Shown one piece after another: positions 1-5,244 of a stretch of 6,678 nt of DNA (its first letter is position 1; every line of letters starts with the position of its first letter). Under the pieces are notes generated by a model. The model saw nothing but the letters and a program-made list of their open reading frames with translations, had not been told where the DNA came from and did no database searches. Origin of the DNA: Bacteroidales bacterium UBA5206 (GTDB lineage: Bacteria > Bacteroidota > Bacteroidia > Bacteroidales > Tenuifilaceae); NCBI GenBank assembly GCA_002412705.1, contig DHVO01000116.1, forward strand, positions 1,866 to 8,543. Direction: 5' to 3'. Both the position numbers and the translations under genes were made by a program.

Positions 1-846
1 TCAACCAGCTACAGCCTAAGCGGCCTAGCAGCGGCAACCACCTACGAGTGGCAGGTACGCGCAAACAACGCAAACGGCTCCAGCAGCTACGCTACCGCAA
101 TCTCGTTCACAACCCAGTCGGTAAGCCTAACCTACTGCACCTCCAAGGGCAGCAACTCCAGCTACGAGTGGATTGACCTAGTGCAGTTTGCAGGTATCGA
201 TCGTACCTCAGGTAATGATGGTGGCTATAAGGATATGACCAGCATGGTGGCCAGCGTGGCACCGGGTGGCAGCTACACCATCTACTTCAGCGCAGGGTTC
301 AAGAGCTCATCGTACACCGAGTACTGGGCTGTATGGATTGACTTCAACCAGAACGGCACCTTTGATGCAGACGAGAAGGTGGCAACCGGCTCATCATCGA
401 GCAGCGCCACGCTATCGGCAACTGTTGCTATCCCATCCACCGCACTACTGGGCAACACCCGCATGCGCGTGAGCATGAAGTACAACGCGGCGCAAACCGC
501 TTGCGAGAGCTTTAGCTACGGTGAGGTTGAGGATTATACCGTAAATGTTTCTGATAACCGTAACGACTATAACAACAATCCTTTTGCAGAGGAATTGGGT
601 AATGATGCTGTTGAGGTTTACACTATCTATCCTAATCCAGCAACCGATAGGCTTGTTGTTTCCCTAAAAGGTATTGAGGGTGAGGTTTCACTAAGAATCT
701 ACGACCTACAGGGTCGTCTGGTTAAGGAAACCACGCTAAATAACTTCGATACCGAGATCAACGTGGACGATTTGGCTAAGGGTGTTTACATTATCTCCGT
801 TGATGAAGAGAAGATGCCGATCAACAAGCGTTTTGTTAAGATGTAG
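1..846 (+). CDS. Secreted GEVED-domain protein with T9SS type A sorting signal (3' end, N-terminus outside window)
   Basis: The reading frame is open from base 1 to the TAG at 844-846 (281 visible residues), so the gene begins upstream; the GTG at 181 is only an internal valine. Visible residues 1-38 look like the last strands of a fibronectin type III domain (TYEWQVRANN, then SFTT). Residues about 45-182 form a GEVED domain: a YC at 45-46, a D-x-N-x-N-G calcium-type loop at 114-119, a second cysteine at 168 that may pair with C46, and GEVEDYT at 174-180. An Asn/Asp-rich linker follows, then a T9SS type A sorting domain from about residue 205 with YPNPATDRL (210-218), the KGVYII strand (250-255) and the terminal KRFVKM. 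By family knowledge, such proteins cross the outer membrane by type IX secretion and the tail is removed, often with attachment to the cell surface. The catalytic or adhesive part lies outside the window, so the function is unknown. GC content falls sharply near base 540. Confidence 0.93.
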   Translation, partial: STSYSLSGLAAATTYEWQVRANNANGSSSYATAISFTTQSVSLTYCTSKGSNSSYEWIDLVQFAGIDRTSGNDGGYKDMTSMVASVAPGGSYTIYFSAGFKSSSYTEYWAVWIDFNQNGTFDADEKVATGSSSSSATLSATVAIPSTALLGNTRMRVSMKYNAAQTACESFSYGEVEDYTVNVSDNRNDYNNNPFAEELGNDAVEVYTIYPNPATDRLVVSLKGIEGEVSLRIYDLQGRLVKETTLNNFDTEINVDDLAKGVYIISVDEEKMPINKRFVKM

Positions 847-1041
847 TTACTTCTCTGGCCAGTAAAGCAAGAAAAGGCTCGGGGGTTATCCTCCGAGCCT
901 TTTTATCAATTTGTAAAATGAAATGCTTTCTGGTATTTACATGCCTTTTTAGCAAAAAGCTGTTTTGTAGTCTTGTAGCAGAATCAACCCCTATTTATTA
1001 CCTACTACTAAACATAAAACACTATACACCAAAAACTAACC
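847..1041. other. Convergent intergenic region
   Basis: This 195-nt gap separates the 3' ends of the secreted-protein gene and hemG. Apart from the terminator at 872-904 it contains only a weak hairpin (CTTTTT at 945-950 with AAAAAG at 954-959) and AT-rich sequence. I see no open reading frame, promoter or RNA gene in it. Confidence 0.75.
872..904 (+). terminator. Rho-independent terminator, probably bidirectional
   Basis: An 11-bp perfect stem pairs 872-882 with 893-903. It is extended by a G-T wobble (883/892) and two G-C pairs (884/891, 885/890) around a TTAT loop at 886-889. On the plus strand the GC-rich part is followed by five T residues (900-904), 25 bases after the stop of the secreted-protein gene. 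The four A residues at 872-875 give a T run on the minus strand, so the same hairpin could also stop transcription arriving from hemG, which ends 137 nt away. Confidence 0.92.
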
Positions 1042-2421
1042 CTATCCCTTAATGGCTTCAATAACATCGTTAGCAATCTGTGTTCCCTGCTTTATTCTAT
1101 CGCTCATTCCAATGCCATCGCGTAGGTTTCCTGCTATGTACAACCCTGGATATTGGTTTTGCAGCTGGTTTACCATTTCTAGCCTATCGCCAGTGCTTGC
1201 ACCGTATTGGGGTATGGCGTGTGTATAACGGAATACGCGTATTAGGTCGGGTTTTACCTCATTAAGGCCAAGCATATCCTTTAGGTCTGGGATAAGGGCA
1301 TTAAATAGCTCTTCGTCGGTAAGCGCGGTTATCTCAGGATTTCTAAATCCACCTGTAAATACCGACAGCAGAGCGCCACCCTCTGGTGCCCTATTGGTTA
1401 GGAACGATGAAGGGAACAAAACCCCCAGCACTTTACGCTTCTCCTTTGAGGGAACTAGCCCGCCAAAAGCGTTTATTGAGTGCCCTTCCCATTTTTTAAA
1501 CCCTAGCGATAGCTGGGCAACTCTAGCGTAAAGCAGGTTGTCGATAACCGATTTTTGCCAGTCCGATAGGAACGTAAAGGTTTCTGGTAGGGCATAGGAG
1601 CCAATGGTGGTGATTACTTTAGATGAGGTTATGTTTACGCTGCCATCGGGGGTTGATAAGGTGTATTTGCCCTCAAAATCAACCTTCAGATCCTTGCAGC
1701 TTAGGGCAATATTCTCATTGCCAACCTCTTTTCCAAGTGCATTGATAAGGTTGCTAAGTCCATTTTTAATGGAGAAGACCTCTTTTGTTGCCTTCTTATC
1801 GCGATCGCTTTTGGGCTCTTTTGCCTTTTTTATTGCTCCACCAATAAAGCTGCCATAGCTTTGCTCCAAGTTGTATAGTTTTGGTAGGGCGTATTTGGGA
1901 ACTAGGTACGATGGGTCGCCTGCGTAAATACCCAAAATAAATGGGTCTATGGCGTAGTCTAAAAAGCTTTTACCCATGCGGCGAAGCACTAGCTCCGCAA
2001 GCGTTTCGTGAGGATTTGTTCCTGGCTTGCGGAAGGGTTCTCCAAGTATGCGCAGCTTGTCGGCAAAGGAAAATAGGGGGGTTGTTACACCCGATAGTAA
2101 TCCAGAGGGTAGGGCAACCCAGCGCTTGCCTTTCCATATAAGCCGCTTTTTTGCTTGTGCGTTAGCAATCTCTAGTTGGCAGCTGTGCGATAGTGCTTCA
2201 ATTAGCTCTGCCGCTTCGGGCGACGATAGTACCCCAGTGTTGGGACCTGTTTCGTAGGTAAAACCATCGTGATGCTCGGAGTGTATTACTCCACCAATGC
2301 GCGATTGCTGCTCAAGAACAATAAAGTTTACTCCTGCTTTTTTTAGGTAGTAAGCCGTTGTTAAACCTGTTAAACCTGCGCCAATAATGGCAACATCAAA
2401 ATGCTTGTTTGTAATGCTCAT
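1042..2421 (-). CDS. hemG: Protoporphyrinogen oxidase, FAD-dependent HemG/HemY type
   Basis: This 459-residue protein has the usual length of the FAD-dependent protoporphyrinogen oxidase family (named hemG or hemY depending on the scheme; not the small flavodoxin-like HemG of E. coli). Family members remove six electrons from protoporphyrinogen IX to give protoporphyrin IX, the step before ferrochelatase. Visible signatures are the N-terminal Rossmann motif G-A-G-L-T-G at 14-19, the ribose-binding acidic residue E37, RIGG at 41-44, the GPNT substrate/FAD loop at 59-62, and the C-terminal FAD motif YIAGN at 428-432 followed by G-I-G-M-S-D-R-I to 443. No signal peptide is seen; a cytoplasmic or membrane-associated location is expected. 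The ATG at 2421 lies one base after the hemN stop (TAA-A-ATG) with no Shine-Dalgarno sequence, which suggests translational coupling. A coproporphyrinogen oxidase (CgoX) role cannot be excluded from motifs alone, but the adjacent hemN argues for the protoporphyrin branch. Confidence 0.9.
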   Translation of the reverse strand: MSITNKHFDVAIIGAGLTGLTTAYYLKKAGVNFIVLEQQSRIGGVIHSEHHDGFTYETGPNTGVLSSPEAAELIEALSHSCQLEIANAQAKKRLIWKGKRWVALPSGLLSGVTTPLFSFADKLRILGEPFRKPGTNPHETLAELVLRRMGKSFLDYAIDPFILGIYAGDPSYLVPKYALPKLYNLEQSYGSFIGGAIKKAKEPKSDRDKKATKEVFSIKNGLSNLINALGKEVGNENIALSCKDLKVDFEGKYTLSTPDGSVNITSSKVITTIGSYALPETFTFLSDWQKSVIDNLLYARVAQLSLGFKKWEGHSINAFGGLVPSKEKRKVLGVLFPSSFLTNRAPEGGALLSVFTGGFRNPEITALTDEELFNALIPDLKDMLGLNEVKPDLIRVFRYTHAIPQYGASTGDRLEMVNQLQNQYPGLYIAGNLRDGIGMSDRIKQGTQIANDVIEAIKG

Positions 2422-2422
2422 T

Positions 2423-3799
2423 TTAAACCGTTTTTGAGTAGGTCTTGTTCTCTCTGTTTAAAGGATCAAAGCATGCTGCTATGTTCCTCACAAAGAATCG
2501 GCCTGTGTTAGTAACAACCAACCCGTTGTCGGTTTGTTCTATTATGGAATCTGCTTCAAGGTTATTTAGCTCATCGGGGGCGTTACGTGCTTGTTGCTTT
2601 GCTTGCTGAGTAGTAATGCCAATTTTTGCTGATATGTTATCCCAGCTAAATCGGAGGTTGCACATAATCTCATTAATTACCTCGCGTACGGTAATGTCCT
2701 GTATCGATAGCTTGTAGCCCCTTTCTATTGGGAGGTTCCCGCTGTTTATGCTGCTAATGTATGTGGTAACATTTTTTGTATTCTGGGCATATGCCGTATG
2801 CAGCTGGCTAATTGCCGAAGCGCCAAAAGCAAGAACCTGCCCGGTGGTTCGTTTGGTGCAGTAACCCTGGAAGTTACGGTGCAGCTCATGCTTCTCAATG
2901 GCCGAGCCCAGCTCATCGGTTGGCAGCGCAAAGTGATCAAAGCCTATGGCAAGGTACCCAGCGGCAGTAATCTTATTGTAGGCAAGCTCAAGTAGATGTA
3001 GCTTAGTTTCGGCATCGGGCATTGGGTATTTTTCCAGCCCCTTTTGGTTTGGGTTGATATTGGGTAGGTGCGCATAGGAGAAGGTCACAAGTCTATTGGG
3101 TCTAATGGCCAGCGCAATATCTAGCGTTTGGCTAAACTGCTCAACGTTTTGTAGCGGTAGCCCGTAAATAAGGTCGATGTTTACAGTAGCTTTACCATCC
3201 CTACGTATGTGGTTAACCAAATCGGCAACAGGAATTTCTGGTATTTCGCGCTTAACGGCATTAAGCACCTCGTGCGAAAAATCCTGAACACCAAGGCTAA
3301 AGCGGTTAAAGCCAAGGTCTATAAGCTTGTCTATGTATTGGTAGTCTAGGTATGCAGGGTTACACTCAATGGCTACTTCGGGTTCTGGAATAAAGGTGTA
3401 GAGGCTGTGAATAAGCTCCATGATATCGGCAATTTGCTCTGCCGTTAAAAAGTTTGGGGTTCCGCCGCCCCAGTGTATTTGCGATACGCTACGGGTTTGC
3501 CTATCAACCAAATCGGCCATAAGCCTAATTTCCTTCTTTAGCGCCTGAAGGTAGCTGGATACAAGTTCCTGATCTCTGGTTATGTGTGTGTTACATCCGC
3601 AGTAAAAGCATTTGTGGGCACAGAATGGGATGTGGACGTATAGCGATATGTTGCTTTCCCCTTCGCTATTCGATTGCTCCAGCGATTCTCTAAAATCGGC
3701 CTCGGTAAACTGCTGGTGGAAAAAGTTTGCTGGCGGATAGCTAGTGTACCTTGGTATGGCTTGATTATACTTGTCGATTAAATGCTTTGCTATTAACAT
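2423..3799 (-). CDS. hemN: Oxygen-independent coproporphyrinogen III oxidase (radical SAM)
   Basis: HemN decarboxylates two propionate side chains of coproporphyrinogen III to vinyl groups, giving protoporphyrinogen IX, using S-adenosylmethionine and a 4Fe-4S cluster without oxygen. I choose the ATG at 3799 (458 residues, close to the 457 of E. coli HemN). The frame extends 11 codons further to a TTG at 3832, but those residues are not family-like. In the 458-residue numbering: the PRYTSYP substrate-side motif at 16-22; YVHIPFC leading into the HemN-type cysteine pattern C60-x3-C64-x2-C67-x-C69; the SAM-binding GGGTP at 111-115; R-F-S-L-G-V-Q-D-F at 166-174; and YGLPLQ at 212-217. The fourth cysteine (CGC) and the N-terminal PRYTSYP separate true HemN from the haem chaperone HemW. 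The C-terminal HemN domain, with a winged-helix-like part, appears intact. It lies between the permease gene (62 nt upstream) and hemG (1 nt downstream), most likely in one transcript. Confidence 0.95.
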   Translation of the reverse strand: MLIAKHLIDKYNQAIPRYTSYPPANFFHQQFTEADFRESLEQSNSEGESNISLYVHIPFCAHKCFYCGCNTHITRDQELVSSYLQALKKEIRLMADLVDRQTRSVSQIHWGGGTPNFLTAEQIADIMELIHSLYTFIPEPEVAIECNPAYLDYQYIDKLIDLGFNRFSLGVQDFSHEVLNAVKREIPEIPVADLVNHIRRDGKATVNIDLIYGLPLQNVEQFSQTLDIALAIRPNRLVTFSYAHLPNINPNQKGLEKYPMPDAETKLHLLELAYNKITAAGYLAIGFDHFALPTDELGSAIEKHELHRNFQGYCTKRTTGQVLAFGASAISQLHTAYAQNTKNVTTYISSINSGNLPIERGYKLSIQDITVREVINEIMCNLRFSWDNISAKIGITTQQAKQQARNAPDELNNLEADSIIEQTDNGLVVTNTGRFFVRNIAACFDPLNRENKTYSKTV

Positions 3800-3822
3800 G
3801 ATGCTTTCTGTTTCCTGTTGGG

Positions 3823-3858
3823 TTAACAACAATTTCGTTTATGTAATTAGGTTGTTAA
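3823..3858. repeat. Small inverted repeat between permease and hemN
   Basis: TTAACAAC at 3823-3830 is perfectly complementary to GTTGTTAA at 3851-3858, with a 20-nt loop. It fills most of the 62-nt gap between the permease stop and the hemN ATG at 3799. It has no T run and few G-C pairs, so it is more likely a weak RNA structure or binding site than a terminator. It could be chance. Confidence 0.4.
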
Positions 3859-3861
3859 GTA

Positions 3862-5085
3862 CTACTCCTGTGTGTCGCAATGTAGCGCTTTAGAGTCGTA
3901 GGTAAAATACACTACAGCGATAACGCAGCAGGCAATAATGGCTTCAATGCCAAATAGGCCATGGTAGCCAATGGTGTCGGCAATTTTTCCACTCATAACT
4001 GCGATAATAAGGCTACTAAGGTGCGTTATAACTATCTGTACGGTGAAATCGGTTCCCTCGCGACCCGGACGAACAATGTCCATGCTCACTGTGTATATTG
4101 CTACCGACGACATGCCGTAAGCAGCCCAAACCAGAGCAACGCCAATGTACAAGTGGTATAGCTCAACAGTTCCCGTTGATATTATATAAAAGAATAGCGA
4201 TGCAATAGCACTAAGCGATGAAAATATCAGCAGGCTTGGCTTGCGCCCAATACGCTTAATAATATATCCTCCCAAAAGCGCAAAGCACGATGCCAGCGCT
4301 GTGCCAAATATACCCGATACAAACCCAATTTGCTTAACGGAGTATCCAAGGTCAACCATAAAGGGTTTTTGCATGGATAGCACTCCAATAATACCCGAGT
4401 AGATGGTAAAGAGCATTATCACCCTTTTCCACACCCCTTTGCGTGCAAAAAAGGTGAATGAGTCAACTATCTTAACCTTTTTTATGCGGCGCTTTGCCTG
4501 TTGGTGCTCGCCAATTTTGGGTTTGTAAACCATTACGGGTATTAGCGCAATGGTTACAAAAGCAGCCAGTCCCACAAGTAAGCCGCGCCATCCAAGGTAG
4601 TGGTACGCAATTAGCAATACTCCACTACCAACAAGGGTTCCTAAAAAGCTCCCTGCCGATTGCATACTGTTGCCGTACGAACGCTCCGAGTATTTTAACG
4701 AGAGAATTGCGTATGCATCTGTGGCAATGTCCTGTGTGCCCGATGCTATAAACGCAATTACCATGAGGATGATAATGGTTACAAAATCGGTTTGGAGGTT
4801 AAGAAATCCAACAGCAATAATTATGATGGCGTAAAAGATTTCCGATACTAGAATCCACTTTTTGTAGTGGGCAAGGGTTTCCCCTTTCATGTCAACCAGT
4901 GGAGCCCAAAGAAACTTGAATATCCATGGTAGCTTAATTAGTTGTAACATCCCAATGGACTCCAATGAGTAGTTTTCCTGCCGCATAATTACAGGAACAA
5001 TTGTGCTAAAAAAGCTCATGGGAATGGACTGCGCCAAGTAAAGCGTTAGCAGCGTAAAGTACTTCTTAAAGGCTCCCTCTTTCAT
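3862..5085 (-). CDS. Major facilitator permease, AmpG / RhtX-FptX siderophore-type
   Basis: This 407-residue protein is an inner-membrane transporter with about 12 predicted hydrophobic segments. The halves are separated by a basic cytoplasmic loop around residues 189-206 (KRRIKKVK). Family marks are L-A-Q-S-I-P in segment 1 (18-22), KLPWIFKFLWAPLVD at 51-65 (the AmpG-like segment 2 signature), GTQDIATDAYA at 116-126, a major-facilitator motif-A-like stretch R-I-G-R-K at 278-282, and G-T-D-F-T-V-Q at 344-350. These resemble the AmpG superfamily and especially the RhtX/FptX group, which carries ferric siderophores across the inner membrane without an ABC transporter. True AmpG imports muropeptides for wall recycling, but nothing around this gene concerns cell wall. 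A TonB-dependent receptor upstream and hemN-hemG downstream suggest a cargo of siderophore, haem or porphyrin type; that is inference. The ATG at 5085 follows an AT-rich leader with no Shine-Dalgarno sequence, as is usual in Bacteroidota. Confidence 0.87.
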   Translation of the reverse strand: MKEGAFKKYFTLLTLYLAQSIPMSFFSTIVPVIMRQENYSLESIGMLQLIKLPWIFKFLWAPLVDMKGETLAHYKKWILVSEIFYAIIIIAVGFLNLQTDFVTIIILMVIAFIASGTQDIATDAYAILSLKYSERSYGNSMQSAGSFLGTLVGSGVLLIAYHYLGWRGLLVGLAAFVTIALIPVMVYKPKIGEHQQAKRRIKKVKIVDSFTFFARKGVWKRVIMLFTIYSGIIGVLSMQKPFMVDLGYSVKQIGFVSGIFGTALASCFALLGGYIIKRIGRKPSLLIFSSLSAIASLFFYIISTGTVELYHLYIGVALVWAAYGMSSVAIYTVSMDIVRPGREGTDFTVQIVITHLSSLIIAVMSGKIADTIGYHGLFGIEAIIACCVIAVVYFTYDSKALHCDTQE

Positions 5086-5128
5086 TATTTTGGTTGATAG
5101 GGTTTGTTACTGTGATACTATGATTGCT

Positions 5129-5157
5129 GATAAAGGCTAAAGTTAAAAGGATAAAGG
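5129..5157. repeat. 8-bp direct repeat GATAAAGG, two copies 21 bp apart
   Basis: GATAAAGG occurs at 5129-5136 and again at 5150-5157, start to start 21 bp, about two helical turns. The second copy overlaps the left arm of the 5140-5188 inverted repeat. The spacing would suit a protein binding one face of the helix, but chance in AT-rich sequence is possible. Confidence 0.5.
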
Positions 5158-5188
5158 AGAAATTCTCTCAGCTTTACCCTTTTAACTT
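5140..5188. repeat. 17-bp inverted repeat forming a long AT-rich hairpin
   Basis: The arm at 5140-5156 is the reverse complement of 5172-5188 except for one A/C mismatch (5151 against 5177). The 15-nt loop contains a smaller GAGA/TCTC complementarity. The arms are AT-rich and not followed by a T run on either strand, so it is not a standard terminator. It could be an operator, an RNA stem that modulates read-through or message stability, or a copy of a dispersed palindromic repeat. Confidence 0.75.
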
Positions 5189-5204
5189 GGAAATTAAGTA
5201 AACG

Positions 5205-5241
5205 TAAACTCTAAACTCTATAACATGTAACTCTAAAACTC
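5205..5241. repeat. Cluster of four TAAACTC-like direct repeats
   Basis: TAAACTC is present in tandem at 5205-5211 and 5212-5218. Two variants, TAACTC (5228-5233) and TAAAACTC (5234-5241), follow after a 9-bp spacer. On the minus strand these read GAGTTTA. They sit immediately downstream of the receptor stop codon. Their role is unknown; they may be a regulatory site or a decayed short repeat. Confidence 0.6.
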
Positions 5242-5244
5242 TGC

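Larger units (their letters stand above)
5086..5244 (-). other. Gap between receptor and permease genes with inverted and direct repeats
   Basis: These 159 nt contain no open reading frame. Reading the minus strand, I find no TAnnTTTG element and no TTTG at all, so the usual Bacteroidota promoter (-33 TTTG, -7 TAnnTTTG) is not evident ahead of the permease. The gap instead holds a long inverted repeat (5140-5188), a pair of 8-bp direct repeats and a cluster of GAGTTTA-like repeats (5205-5241). The simplest reading is read-through from the receptor gene, perhaps tuned by the hairpin. Confidence 0.6.

Noticed and set aside
181..183. GTG at 181 as the start of a 221-residue protein
   Set aside because: The frame is open to base 1 and the upstream codons encode a fibronectin-III tail and the first part of the GEVED domain, so this is an internal valine.
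945..959. CTTTTT-AGC-AAAAAG hairpin as the hemG terminator
   Set aside because: The stem is only 6 bp, almost all A-T, and much weaker than the 872-904 hairpin.
1604..2257. Plus-strand open frames opposite hemG, and similar frames opposite hemN, the permease and the receptor
   Set aside because: They are antisense shadows of well-supported genes, with no recognisable domain or start signal.
2423..3799. hemN as the haem chaperone HemW
   Set aside because: The fourth cysteine (C67-G-C69) and the N-terminal PRYTSYP motif are features of true HemN and are lacking in HemW.
5140..5188. The 17-bp inverted repeat as a rho-independent terminator
   Set aside because: The stem is AT-rich and no T run follows it on either strand.
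5086..5244. A standard Bacteroidota promoter ahead of the permease
   Set aside because: On the minus strand the gap contains no TTTG, so neither the -33 nor the -7 element can be placed.
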